A DNA stretch of 64,000 nucleotides, taken from Acidaminobacter sp964416305 (lineage in GTDB: Bacteria; Bacillota; Clostridia; Peptostreptococcales; Acidaminobacteraceae). This document shows positions 8,295-17,350 of the stretch, piece by piece. The notes under the pieces were generated by a model. That model was given only the letters and a program-made list of their open reading frames with translations. It was not told the DNA's origin and did no database searches. The position numbers were made by a program, and so were the translations under genes. The stretch lies in assembly GCA_964416305.1 (NCBI GenBank), contig CAYQDM010000009.1, positions 51,861 through 115,860 of the forward strand, given 5' to 3'. The stretch's first letter is position 1; every line of letters begins with the position of its first letter.

Positions 8295-8332
8295 ATGTCT
8301 CAAAACAATACATCTGCATCATTTTGAGACAT
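8295..8332. promoter_or_regulatory. Paired enhancer-like sites for the sigma-54 activator
   Basis: ATGTCTCAAAA (8295-8305) and TTTTGAGACAT (8322-8332) form a perfect 11-bp inverted repeat with 16 nt between. It overlaps the last codons of the activator gene and lies about 165-205 bp upstream of the sigma-54 promoter, a usual distance for activator binding. TGTCTCA/TGAGACA half sites fit enhancers of AcoR-like activators. A terminator role is less likely because the stem is AT-rich with a large loop. Confidence 0.6.
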
Positions 8333-10319
8333 CTCGATTCATAGCTATGCCATGAGACTCCATTTTCCTGTAAAGCGTTGCCCTGCCAATGCCCAGTGCG
8401 CGTGCAGCCTGCGCTACGTTTCCTTTGCAGACCTTCAGCGCATGAAGAACAGCCTGTCGCTCAATTTCTGAAAGAGGCAGAGTGCGCTCTTCAGAAGCGA
8501 CAAACTCCCGGCGGGCATCCAGACGAATGTAACTTGGAATCAGCTTTTCCTCCAAGGGGGCTTCCCCCGCCAGACTGACCATCATCTGCATGACATTTTG
8601 CAATTCGCGAACATTGCCCGGCCAGTCATAATTGGTCATGATCCTATAGAATCCCTCAGCGATAGGCGGACTGTCCACTGAGCGTTTATGAAACTGGATG
8701 TAAAAGTTGTCGATCAGCTTGGGAATGTCACTTCTGCGCTCTCTGAGTGCCGGTGTATAGATTGGCATAACATTGAGTCTATAGTAAAGGTCACTTCTGA
8801 AGTTTCCTTTTTCGACTTCCGTTTTTAAATTTTTATGTGTCGCGGCGATTACCCGGACATCTACAGGAAGGACATCATAACCGCCAACCCTCACGACCTG
8901 TCTGGTTTCCAGAACGCGAAGCAGCATTGCCTGAGTATCCAGCGGCATGTCGCCAATCTCGTCCAGGAACAGCGTCCCTCCGTCTGAGAGTTCGAACTTG
9001 CCCGGTTGTCCGCCTTTGCGCGCGCCGGTAAAAGCGCCCTCCACATACCCAAAGAGTTCACTGGCGACCAAATCTCGCGGAATTGCGCCGCAGTTGATAA
9101 AAACAAAAGGCTGATTCTTCCTTCTGCTGGCGTTATGTATGCCCTGGGCGAACATTTCCTTGCCCGTGCCGCTTTCTCCGTAGAGAAGAATATTGGCGTC
9201 AGAGTCCGCCACCCTTTTTGCCGTATCCACCGCCTGTTTGATTTCCCGACTGTCTCCGAGAATATCATTAAAAGTGTAGATCGCCGTTGCACCAACGATT
9301 TTATTGACCAGGCTGTGCACGCGTTTGGACTCTCTGAAAGTCAAAACCGCTTCTTTTTTTCCACTCTGTGTCTGACTGATCGGCGTCATATTGACAAGGA
9401 CAGAAACGCGCTTTCCGTTTTTCTTTCGAAGAAAAACCTCCACCTCGTCCAGTCTGGAATTGCTTTTGACCATATTGATATAGCCTTTCAGCTTTTCTGC
9501 TTCAATTAAAGTTTCAAGCTTCTGGCCCAAAATTTCCTTCTCATTGTAACCGAGGTATTTTCTTGCGAAATGGTTGATTTCAGTAATTTCACCTGTCGAG
9601 TCGACGCATAAAATACCTTCCCGAATGGACTCCATAATAGCCAAATAGTGCTCACTGGCCCGCTTTGCTTCCAGGTGCGCTGCCTCGAGCTCCAATTCGT
9701 GCTCTATTGCTTCAGCAGATGCCATGACCATGCCAAGGGTGTGCGGATGAACCAGATCATAGTCTCCCGACATACTGATCACAGCCACCACTTCACCATG
9801 AGTGCCATGAATTGGCGAAGCTGATGTCGTCCAGTCATGAAACGCCCTGTGATAATGCTCAGCGCCCATAACCTGAATTGATTGATCCGCCTTTAAAGCG
9901 ATCCCAATCCCGTTGGTCCCAATGGCAGACTCGCTGACGTTGCAGCCGCTGTGGAGTCTGAGGTGTCTGTTTTCCTCCAGCATTTTCTGGTCACCATAGC
10001 TTCCGAGAACCCATCCCTCGCGGTCTGTCAGTCTGAGGATCATTCTGGATTCGCCGACGGCCTTATACAAGGTCTCCATAAAAGGTTTCGCTATTTTAAG
10101 GACGTCCCCCAGCTGCTCACGTCTGATTTCTAGTTCTTTCTCATTTAAGTCCTCATCAGCCCAGGGACCCTCCTGATGGACGCCAGCGAATCTGCAGCGT
10201 TCCCAGGATTCTACAATTTCCGGTCTAAGCACTTTTGAATCGATGAGCCCTGTCTCATAGAATCTCAGCCATGCTTTTTCAAGTTTAGAACGATTTTGCA
10301 GCAATTTTCTCGTCGACAA
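8319..10319 (-). CDS. Sigma-54-dependent activator, GAF-PAS-AAA-HTH (AcoR type)
   Basis: About 666 residues from the TTG at 10319, which has GGAGGTGAGC five bases upstream; the longer frame to 10454 runs through this ribosome site. Domains: GAF-like sensor (about 75-205), PAS (about 225-335), AAA+ domain (about 350-590) with Walker A GESGTGKE (381-388), the sigma-54 contact loop GAFTGA (428-433) and Walker B TLFLDEIG, then a C-terminal Fis-type helix-turn-helix (AQAARALGIGRATLYRKM). The intact GAFTGA marks a true sigma-54 activator. Its product probably drives the Mrp-like operon just downstream, since a -24/-12 promoter and inverted repeat lie between them. The ligand of the sensor domains is unknown. 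Confidence 0.88.
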   Translation of the reverse strand: MSTRKLLQNRSKLEKAWLRFYETGLIDSKVLRPEIVESWERCRFAGVHQEGPWADEDLNEKELEIRREQLGDVLKIAKPFMETLYKAVGESRMILRLTDREGWVLGSYGDQKMLEENRHLRLHSGCNVSESAIGTNGIGIALKADQSIQVMGAEHYHRAFHDWTTSASPIHGTHGEVVAVISMSGDYDLVHPHTLGMVMASAEAIEHELELEAAHLEAKRASEHYLAIMESIREGILCVDSTGEITEINHFARKYLGYNEKEILGQKLETLIEAEKLKGYINMVKSNSRLDEVEVFLRKKNGKRVSVLVNMTPISQTQSGKKEAVLTFRESKRVHSLVNKIVGATAIYTFNDILGDSREIKQAVDTAKRVADSDANILLYGESGTGKEMFAQGIHNASRRKNQPFVFINCGAIPRDLVASELFGYVEGAFTGARKGGQPGKFELSDGGTLFLDEIGDMPLDTQAMLLRVLETRQVVRVGGYDVLPVDVRVIAATHKNLKTEVEKGNFRSDLYYRLNVMPIYTPALRERRSDIPKLIDNFYIQFHKRSVDSPPIAEGFYRIMTNYDWPGNVRELQNVMQMMVSLAGEAPLEEKLIPSYIRLDARREFVASEERTLPLSEIERQAVLHALKVCKGNVAQAARALGIGRATLYRKMESHGIAMNRDVSK

Positions 10320-10469
10320 AAGCTCACCTCCCCCGGAAAATCTCAAGTAAAGAAAGGACGGAAGAGGGAGGGTCATGGGCCGGTGCCCATTGACTGCCTC
10401 TTCCATGTGAGTAAAGAGGAGATCTCCAGCTGACGCCTTTTGATCCCCCTTCACACTGTTTATTCCTAA

Positions 10470-11768
10470 CTATTCATTCCAAAGCCTATGTCTCAGCAAA
10501 GTTCTGACTTCACCAATCATATACAGGGACCCAAAGCACAAGACTGCGTCATTCGATCCAGGCGTTACCTGCTCAAAGGCTAAGTCGAGCGCTTCCGAAA
10601 TTGCGGGGCGAACAATGACCGTCTTGCCATAAGATGTCATGCGCTCAGCCAGACCATCTGCGCTCATTTTTCTTGGATTGTTTGGTTCAGTTGCAATGAC
10701 AGTGTCGACCAGCGGCATCATCACGCTCAGCATGCCGGAGATATCTTTGTCCCCAAGGATCCCGACAACGGCGACAATCCGCCTGCCCGGCATAAGCCGC
10801 TTCACAGCAGCAGCAAGGCCGGAGGCGCCGTGAAAATTATGGGCGCCGTCGATCATAACCAGCGGTTCATGGGACATGACTTCAAGACGTCCCGGCCAGA
10901 CAGCGGCTGCCAACCCGTCCCTAATAGCATTGTCGGAGATTTCAATATCATAGGCTTCCTTTAAAGCTTCTGCAGCAGTCAACGCCACAACGGCATTATT
11001 GACTTGATAGTCGCCAATCAACTTTAAACAGTAAGCATTATCAAAAAGTTTAAAGACGGTTCCTTCAAGTGTAGCAGATTGGATCGAGGCCTCCTGGCAG
11101 GGCGCCACTACAAGGCGCGTGCCAAGCTCCTGGCAGCGGGACGCTATGACAGACAAAGCTTCCGGAGCTTGGGGATGAATCACGCAAACCGAGTCCGGCT
11201 TGATGATGCCCGCCTTTTCAAAGGCGACTTTGTCGAGAGTGTCCCCCAAGTATTCCACGTGATCGAGATCCACAGGTGTAATCACGGACACCAAGGGCTT
11301 CCTGATGACATTTGTGGAGTCGAGGCGGCCGCCCAGGCCGACCTCCAGCACCACATAATCCACTTTATGTCTGGCGTAATACTCAAACGCCACCGCGGTG
11401 ACGATTTCAAATTCTGTCGGATGGCTGCAGCCTTCACTCAGCATCCGGTCCACATGAGTCTTTACAAAGGAGACAACCTCCGCAAGTGACTGGTCATCAA
11501 TGTTCTCCCCGTTAATTCGGATGCGCTCATTGAAGACTTCCAAATAGGGCGACGTGTAGAGCCCCACTTTGTAGCCTTGGGCTCTCAAAATTGAATAAAT
11601 CATGGTCGACGTGGAACCCTTGCCGTTTGTCCCGGCTACGTGGATATACGCCAGCCGGTCCTGAGGATTGCCCATATAACCGAGGAGTTGTGTAATGTTG
11701 TCGAGGCCAAGCTTGCTGCCAAATTGATAGGTGCTATGGATATAATCAATCGCTTCACGAACATTCAT
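10470..11768 (-). CDS. folC: Folylpolyglutamate synthase / dihydrofolate synthase
   Basis: 432 residues of the Mur-ligase superfamily. The P-loop HVAGTNGKGSTSTMIYSI and the folate-site region SPYLEVFNERIRING are clear, followed by a C-terminal Mur-ligase domain. It adds glutamate to folates (and, in bifunctional members, to dihydropteroate) in the cytosol. It follows valS after 12 bp and so probably shares the valine T-box control, a frequent arrangement in Firmicutes. Length and motif spacing are normal. Confidence 0.93.
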   Translation of the reverse strand: MNVREAIDYIHSTYQFGSKLGLDNITQLLGYMGNPQDRLAYIHVAGTNGKGSTSTMIYSILRAQGYKVGLYTSPYLEVFNERIRINGENIDDQSLAEVVSFVKTHVDRMLSEGCSHPTEFEIVTAVAFEYYARHKVDYVVLEVGLGGRLDSTNVIRKPLVSVITPVDLDHVEYLGDTLDKVAFEKAGIIKPDSVCVIHPQAPEALSVIASRCQELGTRLVVAPCQEASIQSATLEGTVFKLFDNAYCLKLIGDYQVNNAVVALTAAEALKEAYDIEISDNAIRDGLAAAVWPGRLEVMSHEPLVMIDGAHNFHGASGLAAAVKRLMPGRRIVAVVGILGDKDISGMLSVMMPLVDTVIATEPNNPRKMSADGLAERMTSYGKTVIVRPAISEALDLAFEQVTPGSNDAVLCFGSLYMIGEVRTLLRHRLWNE

Positions 11769-11780
11769 GCCGCTTCTCTC

Positions 11781-14483
11781 CTAATTGAGTTTGGATTTGA
11801 CTTTATCGAGTCTGTCCTGAGAGAGGGCCAGCATCTCTGCCAGTGTCACGCGCTTCGCGCGTTCTTCCTCAACCAGCTGCGCCGGCGCTTTAGCGACAAA
11901 GCCAGCATTGCCCAGTTTTGAGTCAATGCGCTCAATTTCCGCAGTCAGCTTCTTCACTTCTCTTTCAAGGCGCTCAGATTCCTTTTTATAGTCTATCAAA
12001 TCGTCCAGAGGCATAAGCAGCTCTCCGCCCGGAACGACCACCGAAACAGCATCTTCAACGACTTCACCTTCGACAAATGCCCACACCTCAGAGGCCGAGG
12101 CAAGGCTTTCGAGATAAGTTTTCTGATCCAGGAAGACCGGCATAAGTTCCGGTGTCACTTTGACTATGAGTCGCGCTTTTCTGGATGGCGCGACCTCCAT
12201 TTCAGCCCGTGAGTTACGGATGCTGCGGATGGCGTCCATCAGAATCTCCATGGCACGTTCAGCTTCAGCGTCCACATGACCCGGGTTCGCAACCGGCCAA
12301 GGCGTCACAATCAAGTCAGCGTCCTTGGATGGCAGGTGCTGCCAGATTTCTTCAGTAATAAACGGTATGAACGGATGAAGCAGTTTTAGAATATCTCTGA
12401 GTACGGACAGAAGGACCTTCTGAACGGTCGTTTTCTCCTCAGGATTTTCACCATATAGACGCTTCTTCGCAGTTTCAATGTACCAGTCACAGTATTCGTT
12501 CCATACGAATTCATAGATTTTATTGGCTGCGACGCCAAGTTCAAACTTTTCAAGGTTTTCTGTTGACTCAGACGTCAGTTGCGACAATCTGGAGAGAATC
12601 CAGCGGTCCGCCAGCGTCAACGTCTCAGAGCCGTCCAAAGCACCAGGGTCTTTTTCGATGCCCATCAGCACAAAGCGGGAGGCGTTCCACAGTTTATTCG
12701 CGAAGTTCCGGCTGGACTCGACGCGGTCAATCTGGAATTTAAGGTCATTACCAGGGCTGTTGCCAGTCGCCAGCATAAAGCGCAGCGCGTCAGCACCAAA
12801 CTGGTCAATAATGTCCAGCGGGTCAACACCGTTGCCGAGAGACTTGGACATTTTCTTGCCGTCCGCCGCTCTGACCAAACCATGGATGAACACTTTATCA
12901 AACGGTATGTCGCCCATGGCTTCAAGGCCCGAGAAGACCATACGGACGACCCAGAAGAAAATGATGTCATAGCCGGTGACCAAAACACTGGTCGGATAAA
13001 AATAATCGAGGTCAGGTGTTTTTTCTGGCCAGCCCAAAGTTGAAAACGGCCAAAGCGCTGAGCTGAACCAAGTATCGAGGACGTCCTCGTCCTGTCGGAA
13101 ATTAGTTCCCCCGCAGTCTGCGCAGGTATCCGGCATTTCCCTGGCAACGACAACTTTGCCGCAATGCTCACAATAGTAAGCCGGGATTCGGTGCCCCCAC
13201 CAGAGTTGTCTGGAGATACACCAGTCGCGGATGTTCTCGAGCCAGTGCATATAAATTTTTGTGAAACGCTCCGGCACAAATTCCAACGTGCTGTTCTTGA
13301 CAACTTCAATTGCCGGCGCCGCAAGGGGTTCCATGCTGACAAACCATTGGTCGGACAGCATTGGTTCAATGATCGTGTGGCAGCGATAACATGTGCCGAC
13401 ATTGTGCTGGTGCTCTTTGATTTCAATAAGGTTGCCGGAAGCTTTCAGTTTTTCAACCACGGCTTTTCTGCAGGTGAAACGGTCCATGCCGACGAATTCC
13501 CCGGCAGCGTCGTTCATGGTGCCATCGAAGTTCATGGCTTCGACAGTCTCCAAATTGTGACGCTTGCCAATTTCATAGTCATTAGGGTCATGGGCAGGGG
13601 TTACTTTGAGTGCACCGGTACCGACCTCGCGGTCGACGTAGGCGTCCGCGACTATCGGCAGAGCTCTGCCAACGAGCGGAAGGATTGCCACTTTGCCAAC
13701 GTATTTCGCATAGCGCGGATCCTCCGGATGCACCGCTATGCCCGTATCGCCCAGCATAGTTTCCGGGCGGGTTGTGGCGATTTCAAGATAGTCGTCCTCA
13801 GAATCCTGGAGGTAGTATTTGATATGATAGAAGGCGCCTTGCTTCTCTTCGTGCTCCACCTCAGCATCCGACAAGGTCGTCATACAGTCCGGGCACCAGT
13901 TGATCAAACGGTTGCCGCGGTAAATGAGGCCTTTTTCATAGAGGCGTATAAAAACCTCCGTTACTGCTTGGTTGCAGCCTTCGTCCATAGTGAAGCGCTC
14001 GCGGTCCCAGTCGCAGGAGCTGCCCAGTTTCATCATTTGATTGACGATCTGGCGGCCGTAATCCTCACGCCATGCCCACGCACGCTCCAGGAAGCCGTCA
14101 CGTCCGACGTCTTCTTTACTCAGGCCTTCTTCCTTCTTGATCTTCTCAACCACTTTGACTTCGGTGGCTATGCTGGCATGGTCCGTTCCCGGAAGCCAGA
14201 GTGCTTCAAAGCCCTGCATGCGCCGCCAGCGGATCAGGATATCCTGAAGGGTCTGATCCAGGGCGTGGCCCATGTGAAGCTGCCCTGTAATATTCGGCGG
14301 CGGCAGCACAATTGTGTACGGCTTCTTGTCCGGATTGACCTCCGCCTTGAATTGTTTCTTGTCCATCCAGCCTGCGTAAATTTTGTCCTCAAAGGCTTTG
14401 GGATCATAAGTTTTGCCCATTTCACCCGCGGCTGGCGCTTCCTGTGTCATTTTTTCAATGTTGTTTTCTTCCACATTGCTCAC
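11781..14483 (-). CDS. valS: Valyl-tRNA synthetase
   Basis: 900-residue class I synthetase with the HIGH-type motif HMGH (70-73), the KMSKS motif (GKKMSKSLGNG), an editing domain, the anticodon-binding domain and a C-terminal coiled coil (ERLEREVKKLTAEIERIDSK), the valine-enzyme arm. It charges tRNA-Val and edits threonine. The first 20 residues before the conserved core are a short acidic tail. A valine T-box with terminator lies directly upstream, so expression should rise when uncharged tRNA-Val accumulates. Confidence 0.97.
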   Translation of the reverse strand: MSNVEENNIEKMTQEAPAAGEMGKTYDPKAFEDKIYAGWMDKKQFKAEVNPDKKPYTIVLPPPNITGQLHMGHALDQTLQDILIRWRRMQGFEALWLPGTDHASIATEVKVVEKIKKEEGLSKEDVGRDGFLERAWAWREDYGRQIVNQMMKLGSSCDWDRERFTMDEGCNQAVTEVFIRLYEKGLIYRGNRLINWCPDCMTTLSDAEVEHEEKQGAFYHIKYYLQDSEDDYLEIATTRPETMLGDTGIAVHPEDPRYAKYVGKVAILPLVGRALPIVADAYVDREVGTGALKVTPAHDPNDYEIGKRHNLETVEAMNFDGTMNDAAGEFVGMDRFTCRKAVVEKLKASGNLIEIKEHQHNVGTCYRCHTIIEPMLSDQWFVSMEPLAAPAIEVVKNSTLEFVPERFTKIYMHWLENIRDWCISRQLWWGHRIPAYYCEHCGKVVVAREMPDTCADCGGTNFRQDEDVLDTWFSSALWPFSTLGWPEKTPDLDYFYPTSVLVTGYDIIFFWVVRMVFSGLEAMGDIPFDKVFIHGLVRAADGKKMSKSLGNGVDPLDIIDQFGADALRFMLATGNSPGNDLKFQIDRVESSRNFANKLWNASRFVLMGIEKDPGALDGSETLTLADRWILSRLSQLTSESTENLEKFELGVAANKIYEFVWNEYCDWYIETAKKRLYGENPEEKTTVQKVLLSVLRDILKLLHPFIPFITEEIWQHLPSKDADLIVTPWPVANPGHVDAEAERAMEILMDAIRSIRNSRAEMEVAPSRKARLIVKVTPELMPVFLDQKTYLESLASASEVWAFVEGEVVEDAVSVVVPGGELLMPLDDLIDYKKESERLEREVKKLTAEIERIDSKLGNAGFVAKAPAQLVEEERAKRVTLAEMLALSQDRLDKVKSKLN

Positions 14484-14540
14484 TCCCGACTATGATTCTT
14501 TTTGCTGACCTTTTCCGACCTTTTCCGATCTTTTGGGAAA

Positions 14541-14893
14541 TAAAAAAAACTCCATCCCAATCAAGGGACGAAGTCTATTCGCGTTACCACCCCAGTTCCG
14601 CCTGCTCATCCCGGGGCACCATGCACTGCAAGCGTCTCCGAGACTCCGCTTCGCGGCACCTCCATTGACGTCAAACGGCGTCACCCGTCCAGCGCTTGGC
14701 TTATTAAAAGCGTTCGCGCCGGCCGCTCCACAGCGACCTTCAGCCTCACAACCCGCGAAGTGTCTCCCAGCCATGGACACTCTCTCTGAACACATTGTAA
14801 AGGCTTACTCCTCTGTTTCTCAGCGTTTTAAGTGCTCTGCCTGCCGATGGTCATCCAACCGCAGACATAATCACATTCTTCATTTAGTATGCT
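14541..14893 (-). promoter_or_regulatory. T-box riboswitch of valS
   Basis: The T-box itself, GAACTGGGGTGGTAACGCG, lies at 14598-14580. Upstream are Stem I marks: AGAGAG and GGCTGGGAG around 14770-14790 and a GAGTA near 14812. The terminator is a 10-bp stem (ACTTCGTCCC / GGGATGGAGT, loop TTGATT) at about 14573-14548, followed by eight T. A GTC or GTG in the stretch after Stem I could be the valine specifier; I could not fold it to decide. It binds uncharged tRNA-Val and antiterminates. Confidence 0.9.
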
Positions 14894-14899
14894 GAGCAC

Positions 14900-14928
14900 A
14901 TTATACAAGAAGCAGGCCCACTAGTCAA
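14900..14928 (-). promoter_or_regulatory. Vegetative promoter of valS-folC
   Basis: On the minus strand TTGACT (14928-14923) and TATAAT (14905-14900) are separated by exactly 17 nt, close to sigma-A consensus. Transcription would start near 14893, just before Stem I of the T-box. Confidence 0.85.
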
Positions 14929-14930
14929 GG

Positions 14931-14975
14931 AGGCAATAGGCGTAAGCCGCAATAGGCGCAAGCCGCAATAGGCGC
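14931..14975. repeat. AATAGGC tandem repeat, three units
   Basis: Two full 16-bp units (GCAATAGGCGTAAGCC and GCAATAGGCGCAAGCC) and a partial third lie just upstream of the valS promoter. The same core AATAGGC recurs in the longer array at 60602-60732 and once near 58151. Confidence 0.75.
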
Positions 14976-15054
14976 CACCTCGACCATAGACACCACGAAA
15001 CGTGATGGCGTGTAAATTGTGACCATCGGATGCGCGCCTTTATTCTTTACCACA

Positions 15055-15408
15055 CTATTTCAGAAGATGCATACAGCACCGGCGTTCCAGATACCCCACC
15101 AATTCGCGGGCCATACTTCTGAAGTCGTAATGAAATATGCTCCAGTCCCGCTGATAATTTACATAGACAATCCGTTTAATGCTCATGGAGGGCAAATAAG
15201 GATTACCATCCACGGAGGATGAATCCTGATAAATGCACAGACGGGTCACGCGGCCCATGCCCCGTTTCATAGTCTCTGGGTCAATGCCGGTCTCCACCGG
15301 CTCTTCATGTACAATCGCAAACCAAAGCATGCCGTCAATCTCGCCTTCCAGATACCCTCTATGTCTGTGATCGTTGATGACCTTGATATTATGCTCATAA
15401 GAACCCAT
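15055..15408 (-). CDS. Conserved hypothetical protein, about 117 residues
   Basis: Small soluble protein of unknown function. It opens with a His/Arg-rich stretch (KVINDHRHRGYLEGEIDG), continues with alternating beta-strand-like segments and ends with a helix and CC near the C-terminus (YLERRCCMHLLK). No catalytic motif is evident. The ATG at 15408 is preferred because AGGTGG lies eight bases upstream. It stands alone between the valS leader and an AT-rich gap and is transcribed toward valS. I do not recognise the family with certainty. Confidence 0.6.
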   Translation of the reverse strand: MGSYEHNIKVINDHRHRGYLEGEIDGMLWFAIVHEEPVETGIDPETMKRGMGRVTRLCIYQDSSSVDGNPYLPSMSIKRIVYVNYQRDWSIFHYDFRSMARELVGYLERRCCMHLLK

Positions 15409-15457
15409 ATGACATCCCACCTATCTGTCCGACGACGAAGCCCCCACAAAAACCAGA

Positions 15458-15491
15458 GGGAATACCAGAATAATATATTTCTAGTATTCCC
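15458..15491. other. Strong inverted repeat in an AT-rich gap
   Basis: GGGAATAC-c-AGAA and TTCT-a-GTATTCCC pair over 12 bp around an 8-nt loop. There is no T-run on either side good enough for a clear terminator. It sits about 50 bp upstream of the hypothetical gene at 15055-15408. It may be an operator, a transposon relic end or an RNA hairpin; nothing decides between them. Confidence 0.5.
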
Positions 15492-15664
15492 AAATTTGAA
15501 TGGTCTACACAGGAACTTTATTGAAAGCCACGCTTATAAACTTGGGACGTTAACAATATTACTGGGTATACGCAAATACAATAACATTCAAGTGGACCTC
15601 ATCGAAAGATCACAAAAAATATTTGTGAAATTTTATGTGTACCGCCCTGAAGGAGGTTTATATT

Positions 15665-15823
15665 GTGTACTATTTCGTCTCAGCAAATTACAGAATATTA
15701 CAAAATCCACCTAAGAAAGCCACAAAAAAATTATCGAGAAAGCAACATAAAGAAGTTATTGAAAAGTTGAAGCATCAAAATGAGTATAAGAATTCAGTCC
15801 GCAGTTTGAAAATAGATGATTGA
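15665..15823 (+). CDS. Possible small basic protein (52 residues)
   Basis: A GTG at 15665 follows a good ribosome site (GAAGGAGG, nine bases upstream) and opens a frame to the TGA at 15821-15823. The product would be short, lysine-rich and helical (KKATKKLSRKQHKEVIEKLK). It lies 46 bp before the DUF1538 start and in the same direction. No family is recognised. The ribosome site is the main evidence; the surrounding DNA is AT-rich and could open a short frame by chance. Confidence 0.35.
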   Translation: MYYFVSANYRILQNPPKKATKKLSRKQHKEVIEKLKHQNEYKNSVRSLKIDD

Positions 15824-15869
15824 ATGAATCATGCTGTTAGGTCCTATTCTGAAAAGGGGGGGATATGGA

Positions 15870-15931
15870 TTGAATGTATTGATTGCGAAAGTTAAAGAGG
15901 TTTTTTTTCCGTTTTACCTATTACTGTCATT
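15870..15931 (+). other. Detached N-terminus of the DUF1538 gene (T8 frameshift)
   Basis: A TTG at 15870, seven bases after a G7 ribosome site, starts MNVLIAKVKEVFF, a typical DUF1538 N-terminus. This frame stops at 15933-15935. The rest of the protein continues in another frame, with VLPITVIVILLNFTLTPL appearing right after the T8 run at 15901-15908. Nine (or six) T would join them into one gene. This is a slippage site, a mutation or a sequencing error. Confidence 0.7.
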
Positions 15932-17344
15932 GTGATCTTATTAAATTTCACACTAACACCTTTGGCGCCTCCAGTCCTCATCAGATTTCTAATAGGCGCG
16001 ATCTTCATCGTTTCAGGATTGTCCATTTTTCTATTCGGCATTGAGCTCGGAATCACACCCATTGGAAGTTTACTGGGCTCCAGTATTGCGAAAACCAACA
16101 AAATAAGCATTGTACTGCTAGCTGGAATAATCCTGGGATTCGTAATCTCTATCGCCGAACCAGACCTGCATATACTTGCGGGAGAAGTCGAGTTGGTTAC
16201 TTCAGGATCAGTTTCGAAAACAAGTACTGTAATAATTGTTTCAGTCGGGATCGCTTTCATGATGTCATTTGGTCTGATAAGGATTGTTTACAACATACCA
16301 CTATATCTCATTCTGACCGCGATCTATGGCTTAATTTTGCTTATATCACCATTTGTCTCAAGAGAATTTCTTGCCATTGCCTTTGATGCCTCCGGCGCTA
16401 CTACTGGCGCACTGACCGTTCCGTTCATTTTGGCTATAGCCATTGGTATTTCGGATTTAAAGAAAGACATAAAGGCATCCGAAAAAGACAGCTTCGGTCT
16501 GGTGGCCATCACTTCAACAGGTGCCATACTTACAGTTCTAATCTCAAACTTGATTTCAAAATCAAATGCATTCCAAGCTGAGGTCGACTTTGAGCTTCAT
16601 TTGCCAGAATCCACTATCGAAGTGTTCATCAATGAGTTTCTTTCGATTTCAAAAGAAAGTTTCTTTGCACTATTGCCTATTCTGATTATATTTTTAGTTA
16701 CTCATAAATTTTCCCTTCATCTATCCAGAAAATCACTTCGTAAAATCACAATGGGACTTCTTTTGACTTACATTGGCTTAGTTATTTATATGCTTGGCGT
16801 TCGAGCCGGTTTTATGGAAACAGGCAATCTCATCGGATTTGGCATTGCCTCATTGCAAAACAACGCTTATCTCCCGGCAGTTGGATTTTGTTTAGGTTTT
16901 GTGACTATACTGGCAGAACCGGCAGTCTATGTATTAACAAAACAAATCGAAGAAGTTACGAGCGGTTATGTCAGACAAAAAATAATTACATGGACTTTGG
17001 CTATTGGTGTAGGCGCTGCTATCTCATTGTCCATGCTTCGAATTCTCATACCAGAACTTCAACTATGGCATTATTTGCTTCCCGGATATCTTGTTTCAAT
17101 TATTCTGACGTATTTTACCCCGAAACTTTTTGTTGGAATCGCATTTGATTCAGGCGGTGTTGCTTCGGGACCTATGACAGCGACCTTTATCTTAGCATTT
17201 ACGTATGGCGCCGCACAAGCGATTGACGGAGCAAACGTTCTAGTGGACGGTTTTGGAATGATTGCTATGGTCGCTTTAGCACCCCTGATCACTTTGCAAA
17301 TACTAGGTTTAATATTCAAATACAACACCAGGAAGGAGGTTTGA
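15932..17344 (+). CDS. DUF1538 membrane transport protein (UmpAB-like), 5' end frameshifted
   Basis: 470 residues in the intact frame: two homologous DUF1538 repeats, residues about 1-210 and 235-465, each with several membrane helices and matching motifs (FGIELGITPIGSLLGSSIAK; EPDLHILAGEVE and EPAVYVLTKQIEE; AFDASGATTGALT and AFDSGGVASGPMT). DUF1538 proteins, called UmpA/UmpB in Pseudomonas, are membrane proteins whose substrate is not settled and which often neighbour PII-like regulators, as here. The GTG at 15932 is probably not the true start: the normal N-terminus is found upstream in another frame across a T8 run. Codon use is visibly more A/T-rich than in neighbouring genes. Confidence 0.85.
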   Translation: MILLNFTLTPLAPPVLIRFLIGAIFIVSGLSIFLFGIELGITPIGSLLGSSIAKTNKISIVLLAGIILGFVISIAEPDLHILAGEVELVTSGSVSKTSTVIIVSVGIAFMMSFGLIRIVYNIPLYLILTAIYGLILLISPFVSREFLAIAFDASGATTGALTVPFILAIAIGISDLKKDIKASEKDSFGLVAITSTGAILTVLISNLISKSNAFQAEVDFELHLPESTIEVFINEFLSISKESFFALLPILIIFLVTHKFSLHLSRKSLRKITMGLLLTYIGLVIYMLGVRAGFMETGNLIGFGIASLQNNAYLPAVGFCLGFVTILAEPAVYVLTKQIEEVTSGYVRQKIITWTLAIGVGAAISLSMLRILIPELQLWHYLLPGYLVSIILTYFTPKLFVGIAFDSGGVASGPMTATFILAFTYGAAQAIDGANVLVDGFGMIAMVALAPLITLQILGLIFKYNTRKEV

Positions 17345-17350
17345 AGAGAC

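Noticed and set aside
8295..8332. Inverted repeat as terminator of the sigma-54 activator gene
   Set aside because: The stem is AT-rich with a 16-nt loop, begins inside the coding region, and its half sites look like activator-binding sites; a weak terminator role cannot be fully excluded.
13164..14495. 443-codon plus-strand frame antisense to valS
   Set aside because: It mirrors a well-conserved valS gene with both synthetase motifs; the antisense product has no recognisable domain or ribosome site and is a by-product of codon bias.
15307..15714. 135-codon plus-strand frame in the AT-rich gap
   Set aside because: Half of it is antisense to the hypothetical gene at 15055-15408; no ribosome site; crosses the inverted repeat at 15458-15491.
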